From JANXLS01 sp035308565 (GTDB lineage Bacteria; Planctomycetota; SZUA-567; H5-PLA8), in the NCBI GenBank assembly GCA_035308565.1, contig DATGGK010000087.1, positions 17,803 to 81,802 on the forward strand: a stretch of DNA of 64,000 nt, given 5' to 3'. Position 1 is the first letter of the stretch; every line of letters starts with the position of its first letter. Below the pieces are notes generated by a model. It saw only the letters and a list, made by a program, of their open reading frames with translations. It was not told the origin of the DNA and made no database searches. Positions 16,431 to 23,397 of the stretch are shown in pieces. Both the position numbers and the translations under genes were made by a program.

Positions 16431-16713
16431 TTTGGCGCACGCGTCCAACGCCATGGAAAAATATATCCATGACAGCAATGGCGAAACGCTCGTTTTTAAG
16501 GAGAACGGCAGAGCCGTGGCCGCTTTGTCACCTATCGACGACAGTGATTTGGAAGACATCGCCCTCTCCGAGGACCCCCGCTTTCTTGCGATTATGAGAC
16601 GCGCCGATGAGCAGATTCGCAGGGGAGAAGGAATCCCTTCGGAAGAAATCATGCGCAAGTATGGGATCGCTCCGAGAACGAAGCAAAAAAAGAAGAAACG
16701 TGTTCGAGGTTGA
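16417..16713 (+). CDS. Phd/YefM-like antitoxin
   Basis: A 98-residue protein from ATG 16417. The N-terminal stretch M-K-T-I-D-L-A-H-A-S-N-A-M-E-K-Y with E-T-L-V-F-K-E-N-G-R-A-V-A-A-L-S-P resembles Phd/YefM DNA-binding antitoxins. The C-terminal part is charged and ends in a Lys run, as expected for a flexible toxin-neutralising tail. The toxin gene precedes it, the reverse of the more common order. With the toxin frameshifted, the antitoxin may be a relic or may still act on other toxins. Confidence 0.7.
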   Translation: MKTIDLAHASNAMEKYIHDSNGETLVFKENGRAVAALSPIDDSDLEDIALSEDPRFLAIMRRADEQIRRGEGIPSEEIMRKYGIAPRTKQKKKKRVRG

Positions 16714-16717
16714 ATGC

Positions 16718-17557
16718 ATGCGCGAAGACATGGACAAAGTCATCGTCGAGCGGCCGCGCGCCAATCGCACGTGGGCGGTCAAAGGCAACTATGGTCTTAA
16801 GCACAAGCTCGATTTGGAAGACATGCCAACCCGCGAAAGTTACAGGAACGCGCGGCGAAAACGGAAGACCAAGTACTTCAATGAACATCTTTCGCCGCTG
16901 AAACGCTTTCTGCAAAGCAGCGTCGGCAAGCCGTGGAATAAAGTCTATTCTGAAATCTGCGAGCGCATACACGTCAAGTCAACGGTTCAGGCGCATATTC
17001 TCCAGCACATCGCCGATTTCGTGTGCATGGATACGTTTCTGAAGGACGGCAAAGTGTGGGCGCGCCCAGGTGGAGGCTTCCGAATCAAAGGTGAGGAACC
17101 AATTGAAGAGTCGCATTTTGAATTGTACGTGCATCCGATCGACGGGTTGCTGAAACGAGTCAAGCGTCCCGAACACTCGATGCGTTTCAAACGCAATTAC
17201 GTTCAACGGCCGAGACAAAGCAAGGATATTGTCACTGGGCCAGATGGCGCTCAATTCCATAAGTTTCACGGTATTTGGTACATGGTTCATTTGAGGCCAA
17301 TTCCACGAATGCTGTGCGCGGTCCATTCGTTCCGCTCGGCGGATGGCAAGAAACATGACATCGAAATCCCAACTGGCGATGGCGCTATTCGCGATGCGCT
17401 TCTCAATCAGAGTCTCTACGGATTCTCGATGCGGACATTGACTGGTGGGTTGACGGCAACCTATGGCCAGCCCGGCGTCTACGGTGCATCCCTCAAACAA
17501 ATGAATTCAAAAGAACTCAAAGCCGCTGGATTGAAGAATGACGCGCCCGCGGTATGA
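16718..17557 (+). CDS. Conserved hypothetical protein (M-D-K-V-I-V-E-R-P-R family)
   Basis: A 279-residue basic protein, best started at ATG 16718, four bases after the antitoxin stop. It contains M-D-K-V-I-V-E-R-P-R near the start, F-N-E-H-L-S-P-L-K-R-F-L near residue 50, and G-K-P-W-N-K-V-Y-S-E-I-C. The middle is basic and the end glycine-rich. I recall similar proteins of unknown function in planctomycetes and myxobacteria, but no characterised member. It has no membrane segment. The stop overlaps the sufU start (ATGA), so it is part of the suf transcript. Confidence 0.6.
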   Translation: MREDMDKVIVERPRANRTWAVKGNYGLKHKLDLEDMPTRESYRNARRKRKTKYFNEHLSPLKRFLQSSVGKPWNKVYSEICERIHVKSTVQAHILQHIADFVCMDTFLKDGKVWARPGGGFRIKGEEPIEESHFELYVHPIDGLLKRVKRPEHSMRFKRNYVQRPRQSKDIVTGPDGAQFHKFHGIWYMVHLRPIPRMLCAVHSFRSADGKKHDIEIPTGDGAIRDALLNQSLYGFSMRTLTGGLTATYGQPGVYGASLKQMNSKELKAAGLKNDAPAV

Positions 17558-18135
17558 TGAACAACATGGCAAACGATAAGAAATTCGGCGACGACGAGCC
17601 TGAAGCCGACGATCCCGAACGGGACGAATCTGAAGGCAAGAAGGACCATAACGAAGAGGATGGTCTGAATTCGTTGTACCGCGACGTGATCTTCGAACAT
17701 TACCGCCGCCCGCACAACAAGCGCGCGATTGACGGCGCGCAGATCGTGACCAAGGGCAACAACCCCGTCTGCGGCGACCGCGTGACTGTGTACGCAAAAG
17801 TCGGTGCGGATGGAAAAATTCACGATGTCGGGTTTGACGGGAAGGGCTGCGCGATTTGCATTGCCAGTTCGTCATTGATGACGGAAGCCGTCAAAGGCAA
17901 ATCGCTCGAAGAGGCCGGCAAAATCAGCGACCATTTCAAAGCGATGATGCGCAACGAAGCGCCGTTCGAAGTGCCGTCGGATTTGCCGGACATGGAGGCG
18001 CTGGAAGGCGTGCGCAAATTTTCGGTGCGCGTCAAATGCGCCACGCTGTCGTGGACGACGCTGAAGAATGGGATTGTCGAGTATCAGGCGGGCAAGCATG
18101 GCGGCGAGCATGAGGAGCGGTGCGACATTGCTTGA
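17554..18135 (+). CDS. sufU: SufU-like Fe-S scaffold / sulfur acceptor
   Basis: A 193-residue protein with an acidic N-terminal extension of about 38 residues, then a complete SufU/IscU-type domain: L-Y-R-D-V-I-F-E-H-Y-R-R-P-H-N-K. The three conserved cysteines are Cys73 in N-P-V-C-G-D, Cys99 in G-K-G-C-A-I-C and Cys162 in V-K-C-A-T-L; Asp75 completes the zinc site used in SufU. SufU takes sulfur from SufS by ligand swapping at zinc. The extension is unusual. The ATG lies in a four-base overlap with the gene before. Confidence 0.93.
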   Translation: MMNNMANDKKFGDDEPEADDPERDESEGKKDHNEEDGLNSLYRDVIFEHYRRPHNKRAIDGAQIVTKGNNPVCGDRVTVYAKVGADGKIHDVGFDGKGCAICIASSSLMTEAVKGKSLEEAGKISDHFKAMMRNEAPFEVPSDLPDMEALEGVRKFSVRVKCATLSWTTLKNGIVEYQAGKHGGEHEERCDIA

Positions 18136-18169
18136 TTGACGGATTGACAACTCTGTGAAATCCTCTGCG

Positions 18170-18262
18170 ACCCCTCCGGGGTCGAGGGAACATTTTTGCA
18201 ACTGTACCGGGGGTATCGGGCGGGCACGCCCTCAACCCCCGGCTACCATCTTGAACCCCTTC
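18170..18262. repeat. CCCCTTCGGGG-type palindromes in the sufU-sufT gap
   Basis: The 217-base gap between sufU and sufT holds three hairpin-like units: ACCCCTCCGGGGT, CCGGGGG...CCCCCGG around GGGCGGGCACGCCC, and AACCCCTTCGGGGT. Such repeats are frequent in planctomycete-like genomes. No gene is seen in the gap. Confidence 0.6.
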
Positions 18263-18352
18263 GGGGTAAGAAAACAAAGGCAATGAGGCCTTCAATAGAG
18301 CAACGATCTACAGTTTTCGGTTTACGGTTGAACAGAACAGGAAGGCAAGACC

Positions 18353-18760
18353 ATGAGCGACACAGCGACGACGACCACTCTGGAAGCGAAGGCGCAGGCC
18401 GATGCAGGCGGGCCGCCTGCACCACAAGTTGCAGGCGGGACGCCTGCGCTACGGGCCACGCCCGACGAAATGCGCGAGGCGATGAAGGAAATTTTCGATC
18501 CGGAGATTCCGATCAACATCGTCGATCTTGGATTGATCTACAAGCTTGACGAGAGCGACGGCAAAGTGGCGGTCGAAATGACGCTCACCAGCCCGCACTG
18601 TCCCGTTGGCGACCAGCTCAAGGCGCGCGTCAACGACGTGGTGACGAAATGCAAGGGCATCAGCGCCGTCGAGGTGAAGCTCGTCTTCGAGCCGCCGTGG
18701 TCGAAAGACAAGATGACGTTCGAAGGGAAATTGCAGGCGTCGATGCTGGGAATCATGTAA
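18353..18760 (+). CDS. sufT: SufT/MIP18-family (DUF59) Fe-S maturation protein
   Basis: A 135-residue protein. Residues 37-135 form a DUF59 domain: M-K-E-I-F-D-P-E-I-P-I-N-I-V-D-L-G-L-I-Y-K, then M-T-L-T-S-P-H-C-P-V-G-D with the conserved Cys, and P-P-W-S-K-D-K-M. SufT helps deliver Fe-S clusters to target proteins. Residues about 17-36 (rich in Gly, Pro, Ala) are encoded by an inserted GCAGGCGG palindrome, so the N-terminal extension is probably a repeat-derived addition ahead of the domain. Confidence 0.9.
   Translation: MSDTATTTTLEAKAQADAGGPPAPQVAGGTPALRATPDEMREAMKEIFDPEIPINIVDLGLIYKLDESDGKVAVEMTLTSPHCPVGDQLKARVNDVVTKCKGISAVEVKLVFEPPWSKDKMTFEGKLQASMLGIM
18403..18452. repeat. GCAGGCGG/CCGCCTGC palindrome inside sufT
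   Basis: Two palindromes, GCAGGCGGGCCGCCTGC and GCAGGCGGGACGCCTGC, joined by ACCACAAGTT, lie in frame within the coding region and add about 17 residues. The first is identical to a copy at 21257-21273; the second matches the core of the 109-bp element. Confidence 0.8.
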
Positions 18761-18770
18761 CGGCAGATTC

Positions 18771-18855
18771 AAGATTCAAGATTTAAGATTCAAGATTTGT
18801 CGCGAGCGAATCTTGTTTGAATCTTGAATTTTGAATTTTGAATCTTGAATAATCC
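18771..18855. repeat. ATTCAAGATT repeats in direct and inverted orientation
   Basis: After the sufT stop, AGATTCAAGATT units repeat in tandem and are mirrored by AATCTTGAATTTTGAAT units up to the next gene, forming a long AT-rich stem. This might act as a transcript end or processing signal, but no U-tract follows. Confidence 0.6.
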
Positions 18856-18856
18856 A

Positions 18857-19642
18857 ATGATTACGCTTACCACCGACTTTGGCCTCAACGACACGTTCGT
18901 CGGCGTGATGAAGGGCGTGATTTTGTCGATTGCGCCGTCCGCGAAAATTGTCGATCTGAGCCACGGGCTTCCGCAGCAGGATATTGTTGCGGGCGCGCTG
19001 GCGCTGGAAGAGAGCTGCGCGTTTTTTCCGGACGGGACGATTCATGTCGCGGTCGTCGATCCGGGCGTTGGATCGGCGCGCACGGCTGTTGCGCTGGAAA
19101 CGGAGCGCGCGTTTTTTGTCGGGCCGGACAATGGCATTTTCGAGCTTGTCTTGACGAAGGACCGATTAAAGCGAGCGGTAAAATTGGAAAATCCGCGCTA
19201 CTGGCTGCCGGCGGTCTGCGCGACGTTTCACGGTCGCGATATTTTTGCGCCGGCGGCGGCGCATCTCGCCAACGGCGTGGAACTTTCGGAATTTGGGCCG
19301 CCGTGCGAAAAACTGGTTGCGCTGAATTTGCACGGGCCTTGTGAACACGGCGCGCAGTTGAAAATTCACGTGTTGCGCGCGGATCATTTTGGGAATTTGA
19401 TCACCGATTTGACGCATGACGTCTACGCGAAATGGAATCCTGAAAACACGCCGCTCAATTTCGAATTTGCGCACTCGTCTTTCATGGTGCCCGTGTCGTC
19501 CACATTCTCGGATGTGCCGGAGGGTTCGCCGGTCGCGTATTTCGGCAGCGGCGGGCGGCTGGAGATTGGGATTCGCAACGGAAACGCGGCGGCGTTTTTT
19601 AAGGCGGGGAAGGGGTTTTCGATTACGGTGGGGAAGGTGTAG
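18857..19642 (+). CDS. SAM hydroxide adenosyltransferase (DUF62 family)
   Basis: About 261 residues. The opening I-T-L-T-T-D-F-G-L-N-D-x-F-V-G-V-M-K-G, then D-L-S-H-G-L-P-Q-Q-D, V-V-D-P-G-V-G-S-A-R and G-P-D-N-G-I-F are the family hallmarks; the Asp-Arg-His-type active site of the hydroxide adenosyltransferases is compatible with H-G-R-D-I-F-A-P-A-A. These enzymes hydrolyse S-adenosylmethionine to adenosine and methionine and are related to fluorinase/chlorinase. ATG 18857 was chosen; a TTG at 18845 is also in frame. It may be read from the suf transcript. Confidence 0.9.
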   Translation: MITLTTDFGLNDTFVGVMKGVILSIAPSAKIVDLSHGLPQQDIVAGALALEESCAFFPDGTIHVAVVDPGVGSARTAVALETERAFFVGPDNGIFELVLTKDRLKRAVKLENPRYWLPAVCATFHGRDIFAPAAAHLANGVELSEFGPPCEKLVALNLHGPCEHGAQLKIHVLRADHFGNLITDLTHDVYAKWNPENTPLNFEFAHSSFMVPVSSTFSDVPEGSPVAYFGSGGRLEIGIRNGNAAAFFKAGKGFSITVGKV

Positions 19643-19644
19643 GA

Positions 19645-19755
19645 GGGGCGGCACTCCTGCCGCCCTTTGACTTTGCAATTAAAGAAAATTCACGGCGGCA
19701 AGAGTGCCGCCGCTCCTGGCGCCAAGCGACGGCGGCAAGAGTGCCGCCGCTCCTT
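19645..19755. repeat. Three GGCGGCA...TGCCGCC palindromes between convergent genes
   Basis: GGCGGCACTCCTGCCGCC, then two copies of GGCGGCAAGAGTGCCGCC about 45 bases apart, fill the gap between two convergent genes. Placement suggests they may double as bidirectional terminators. Confidence 0.65.
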
Positions 19756-21187
19756 AAATATGCACCGCCATCCCAAACGCCTGCGCCGTCGCTTCGAAGA
19801 CGGCTTCGCTCAGCGTCGGGTGCGCATGGATGGTCGCGAGGATTTCTTCGTAAGTGCATTCGAGTTTTAGCGCGAGGCCCATTTCGGTGATCAAATCCGC
19901 GGCGCGGCCGGAGAGGATGTGGGCGCCGAGCAGTTCGCCGTGCTTTTTGCCGTAGAGTAATTTCACGAGGCCTTCTTCCTCGCCGGCGGCGAGGGCCATG
20001 CCGTTGGCGATGAAGGGGAATTTTCCGACGACGTAGTCGAGCTTCTTTTCTTTGCACTGCTCTTCGGTGAGGCCGACGGAGGCAAACTGCGGGTGGCAGT
20101 AGGTGCAGCCGGGGACCTGGATCGGGTCGAGTTCGAGCGCGTGTTTTCCGGCGATGCGTTCGGCCACGTTGTGGCCTTCGAACATGGCTTTGTGCGCCAG
20201 CAGCGGCGGGCCGGCGACGTCGCCGATGGCGAAAATATTTTTTGTGCTGGTCTGACATTTTTTATCGAGGGTGACGAAGCCGCGATCGGATTTGACGTTG
20301 GCTTTGGGGAGGTTCAATTCTTCGACGTTTCCGGTCATGCCCACGGCGCTCAGGCAGATGTCGGCTTCGATGGGGATTTCGGAAGGCGTGTCGGGAGTGC
20401 CGGCATCCGGCCGCCTGAAGGCGGGACTACGAACGATTTGAGCGCTGACGCCGTTGGCGTTGATGGAGATTTTGTCGAGCTTGCTCCCGGTGTGGATTGT
20501 GATACCGCGTTTTTGCAGCGATTTGGCGAGCAGGCCGGCGACTTCGCGGTCGTTGAGCGGCAGGATGCTGTCCTGAAATTCGACGACCGTGACTTTTGCG
20601 CCGAGCACGGAATAGAAATAGGCGAACTCGATGCCGATCGCGCCAGCGCCGACAACGAGCAGATGTTTGGGGACTTGCGGCAGGATCATCGCTTCGCGGC
20701 TGGTGATGACGATTTTGCCGTCAGGCTTCAGGTCGGGGAGATTTTTCGGTCGCGCGCCGGTGGCGATGACGATGTTTTTGGCGCTGAGTTTTTTCACGCC
20801 GCTGCCGGTCGCCACGTCGAGCGTGTTGGCGCCGGTGAACGAAGCCTGGCCGGCGACATGTTCGACTTTGTATTTTTTGAATAAACTTGCGATGCCGCGG
20901 TTCAGTTTTCCGGCGATGTCGCGGCTGCGGGCGACGACTTTCGAAAAATCCCACGAGACGTTTTCAGCTTTGAGGCCGAATTGTTCCGCATGGCGGATTT
21001 CGTCGATCAGTTCGGCGGAGCGGATCAGGGCCTTGGTGGGGATGCAGCCCCAGTTGAGGCAGATGCCGCCAAGTTCGGCTTTTTCGACGCAGAGCGTTTT
21101 CAAGCCGAGCTGCGCGGCGCGGATGGCGCAGACGTAACCGCCGGGGCCGCCGCCGATGACGATGAGGTCGTGAGAGGGGTCGGGCAT
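19754..21187 (-). CDS. lpd: Dihydrolipoyl dehydrogenase (E3)
   Basis: A 477-residue flavoprotein disulfide reductase. N-terminal FAD motif G-G-G-P-G-G-Y; redox disulfide Cys43/Cys48 in G-G-I-C-L-N-W-G-C-I-P-T-K; NAD motif G-A-G-A-I-G-I-E-F; second FAD contact F-A-I-G-D-V-A; and the catalytic H-x-H-P-T-L-S-E near the C terminus. It reoxidises lipoyl groups of 2-oxoacid dehydrogenases or the glycine cleavage system. A 15-18-residue insert in the NAD domain (V-R-S-P-A-F-R-R-P-D-A-G-T-P) is encoded by a palindromic repeat. No E1/E2 genes lie nearby. Confidence 0.95.
   Translation of the reverse strand: MPDPSHDLIVIGGGPGGYVCAIRAAQLGLKTLCVEKAELGGICLNWGCIPTKALIRSAELIDEIRHAEQFGLKAENVSWDFSKVVARSRDIAGKLNRGIASLFKKYKVEHVAGQASFTGANTLDVATGSGVKKLSAKNIVIATGARPKNLPDLKPDGKIVITSREAMILPQVPKHLLVVGAGAIGIEFAYFYSVLGAKVTVVEFQDSILPLNDREVAGLLAKSLQKRGITIHTGSKLDKISINANGVSAQIVRSPAFRRPDAGTPDTPSEIPIEADICLSAVGMTGNVEELNLPKANVKSDRGFVTLDKKCQTSTKNIFAIGDVAGPPLLAHKAMFEGHNVAERIAGKHALELDPIQVPGCTYCHPQFASVGLTEEQCKEKKLDYVVGKFPFIANGMALAAGEEEGLVKLLYGKKHGELLGAHILSGRAADLITEMGLALKLECTYEEILATIHAHPTLSEAVFEATAQAFGMAVHI
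20395..20434. repeat. Repeat arm inserted in frame in lpd
   Basis: On the reverse strand the coding sequence contains GTTCGTAGTCCCGCCTTCAG followed by GCGG, one arm of the inverted repeat found at 4396-4471 and 48026-48100 (one base different), then CCGGATGCCGG. It encodes an extra loop between two beta strands of the NAD-binding domain. Confidence 0.8.
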
Positions 21188-21198
21188 GGGAGCTCCGA

Positions 21199-21346
21199 AT
21201 AGGCCCTATAGGGCAGATAGGGCCAATGTGAACGGCGTCGTGCTTCGCACGACTGTGCAGGCGGGCCGCCTGCACCACAAGCGCAGGTGAGATGCCTGCA
21301 CAACGAGACAAATTCGCGACGGGCCGGCGGGACGCCGGCGGTACAG
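21199..21346. repeat. Composite of three palindrome families upstream of lpd
   Basis: The 163-base gap between lpd and the aminotransferase gene is almost entirely repeats: AGGCCCTATAGGGC at 21201-21214, GCAGGCGGGCCGCCTGC plus GCAGGTGAGATGCCTGC at 21256-21299, and GGGCCGGCGGGACGCCGGCG at 21321-21340. A copy of the last lies inside the CFA-synthase gene at 59649-59673. Confidence 0.7.
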
Positions 21347-21350
21347 GTTG

Positions 21351-22511
21351 CTACAGCGTGACCTCTTTCGGCGCTTTCGCGAGAACCTCCTGCGCGGCGG
21401 CGACGCCTTTGCCCAGGGCCACGTTGGCGCCGACGGCTTTGAGGCCAAGTTCCAGCGCCGCGATGCCGACGATCACGTCCATGGCGGAGCAGTAGCCCAT
21501 ATGCGCGATGCGGATGACTTTGCCTTTCATGTCGCCTTGTCCGTCGGCGAGTGTGACGCCGAAGCGCGACTTCGCAGCTTTGACCACGGCGGAGCCGTCG
21601 AGGCCGGCGGGGGCTTTCACCACCGTCAGAACTTCTGCGGGAACTTTGGGGAATTGCTCGAGGCCGAGCGCCGCCGTTCCCGCCCGCGCGGCTTGCGCGA
21701 GAATCGCGTGGCGCGCGAGCACGTTCTTCGGGCCTTCCTCTTCGATCATCTTTAGCGCTTCGTTCTGCGCGGCGATGAGCGTGTTGGCGGGCGTGAAGGG
21801 CGTGTCGTTATCGGGCAGCACTTTTTTGCACTGCTTGAGCGAGAAATAATACGCGGGTGCGGCGACGGTATCGACGACCGACCACGCTTTTTGCGAGACG
21901 GTCAACACCGCGAGTCCTGGCGGCATCATCAATCCCTTTTGCGAACCGGCCATGAAAAAATCGACGCCCCACGCATCAATGGGGCATTCCATGCCGACGG
22001 CGCCGGAGATGGCATCGACGGCCAGCAGCGCGGGCGTGGCGCGGACGACTTCGCCGATGGATTTTACGTCGTATTTCGCGCCGGTCGATGTTTCGCACAG
22101 ATGCACGTAAACCGCCGCGATGCTTGGATCTTTTTTGAGCGCGTCGGCGATCAGGTTGGGATCGGGGACGCAACCGTAGTCGATCTTGATCACTTCCGCG
22201 GAGATTTCGAAGGCTTTGCAAATCGAGACGAGGCGTTCGCCCCATTTACCGCCGCTGACCAATAGGGCTTTTTTGCCCTTCGGTATCGCGTTGACGATGG
22301 ACGCTTCCATCGACGCCGTGCCAGAGCCGGCGAAGATCACGATGTCGCTCTTTTGCGTTTCGAAGACGCGGCCGAGGCGTTCGCGGCACTCTTTGTAGAG
22401 CGCTTTGAAACGCGCGGAGCGGTGGTACCAGGATTGTTCGGCGAGGACGAAGCGGACGCGTTCGGGGACCTGGCTGGGGCCTGGGGCGAGCAAAACATCT
22501 TTCAACGGCAT
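21351..22511 (-). CDS. Class V aminotransferase (alanine-glyoxylate/serine-pyruvate type)
   Basis: A 386-residue fold-type I PLP enzyme. It opens L-L-A-P-G-P-S-Q-V-P-E-R-V as in alanine-glyoxylate aminotransferases, has G-S-G-T-A-S-M-E-A for phosphate binding, D-A-I-S-G-A-V-G, and the PLP lysine K192 in M-A-G-S-Q-K-G-L-M-M-P-P-G. The C terminus has R-I-A-H-M-G-Y-C. Relatives include PucG and the so-called soluble hydrogenase subunit. Likely a role in glyoxylate, glycine or serine metabolism. The adjacent lpd is on the same strand; the gap is full of repeats. Confidence 0.85.
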   Translation of the reverse strand: MPLKDVLLAPGPSQVPERVRFVLAEQSWYHRSARFKALYKECRERLGRVFETQKSDIVIFAGSGTASMEASIVNAIPKGKKALLVSGGKWGERLVSICKAFEISAEVIKIDYGCVPDPNLIADALKKDPSIAAVYVHLCETSTGAKYDVKSIGEVVRATPALLAVDAISGAVGMECPIDAWGVDFFMAGSQKGLMMPPGLAVLTVSQKAWSVVDTVAAPAYYFSLKQCKKVLPDNDTPFTPANTLIAAQNEALKMIEEEGPKNVLARHAILAQAARAGTAALGLEQFPKVPAEVLTVVKAPAGLDGSAVVKAAKSRFGVTLADGQGDMKGKVIRIAHMGYCSAMDVIVGIAALELGLKAVGANVALGKGVAAAQEVLAKAPKEVTL

Positions 22512-22623
22512 GGTGAGGAGGACTCCCTTCTTTCAATTAAAACTAACGAAACGATGGCATCGATAATATCGGAAGGAGGAAGCGTTTTCCATTTTTAATC
22601 GCTCAAATAGTCGTGGCGGGGTG

Positions 22624-22691
22624 ATGAATTCGAGAAGAGGCGCGGTGACCTGCCGTAAGACGGCGGCTCCGTTTCCTCTTCCCGAATTCAT
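22624..22691. repeat. 17-bp-arm hairpin covering the stop codon of the membrane protein gene
   Basis: ATGAATTCGAGAAGAGG at 22624-22640 and CCTCTTCCCGAATTCAT at 22675-22691 match as inverted arms at 16 of 17 positions. A second small hairpin (GCCGTAAGACGGC) lies in the loop. The right arm contains the TGA of the gene at 22688-23386. It could be a terminator without a U-tract, or an inserted palindromic element. Confidence 0.65.
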
Positions 22692-23386
22692 GACCCGTCT
22701 TGGCGCGCGGCCATGCGGATGAGCCATTTGCGCCAGACCAAATACACGACGGGCATGGAAAATGCACCGACGGCGTAGCTGCAAATGAGCATCACAACTG
22801 CAACGAACCATGCGCGCTTCCGGACAACTTGAGCGGAGGGACTATAGCGGCAGACATTGATGAGAAACAGAAAACAGATCAACATGCTGGCGGCGCGGTA
22901 GGCGCCCACGACGATCGTATACGTCTCGCTTGTCTCGGGAGAGATGCGCCAGCGCAGGATGGTCATCGAAAGTCCCGTGGCGAGAACGGCAATGAAGATA
23001 TCTTGCAGCCAGATTTGAAAGCGAGTGGGGGAGTATTTTTCGAGCGCGCGGCGGTTTTTATTTCTCGAGCCCCACAGCCTGGTCAAAACGGCAAGCCACG
23101 CCAGAAAACTGAACAGCGTGGAAAGGGGCGTGAAACTTATGATCGTTCGATTGTAAAGGTATGTTCCGGATTCGTCGCGCGCGCGCAAGAGCCAGTTCAA
23201 GCCCTGCGAGCTCAGGAAATTGAAAACTGCCGCGAACACAACGGCGCCGAGGAAAACCGAAAGCACTCGATGCGGAGAAAGGTAATACCCGACCAACTCA
23301 AGCAGGATGCGTTCCAAAATATAGAGCGCAAACGATAGTGTGACGGATAGAGCCAGAAGGGAGAGGATTGCGGACCAGACATACAT
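22688..23386 (-). CDS. Six-helix membrane protein, paralogue A next to the methyltransferase
   Basis: This 232-residue protein has about six hydrophobic helices and short charged loops. The segment R-F-Q-I-W-L-Q-D-I-F-I-A-V-L-A-T-G-L-S-M matches N-F-Q-V-W-L-Q-D-I-L-I-G-A-L-A-S-G-L-A-L of the protein at 25188-25883; both also share I-N-x-C-R-Y-S near residue 180. No known family was recognised. It starts 11 bases after the methyltransferase stop on the same strand, so the two are probably co-transcribed. Role unknown; a membrane partner of the methyltransferase system is one possibility. Confidence 0.65.
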   Translation of the reverse strand: MYVWSAILSLLALSVTLSFALYILERILLELVGYYLSPHRVLSVFLGAVVFAAVFNFLSSQGLNWLLRARDESGTYLYNRTIISFTPLSTLFSFLAWLAVLTRLWGSRNKNRRALEKYSPTRFQIWLQDIFIAVLATGLSMTILRWRISPETSETYTIVVGAYRAASMLICFLFLINVCRYSPSAQVVRKRAWFVAVVMLICSYAVGAFSMPVVYLVWRKWLIRMAARQDGS

Positions 23387-23397
23387 GGCGCGAGCCT

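Noticed and set aside
18771..18855. AT-rich inverted repeat considered as an origin or CRISPR
   Set aside because: Only short ATTCAAGATT units without spacers or DnaA-box-like sequence; similar dispersed repeats lie elsewhere.
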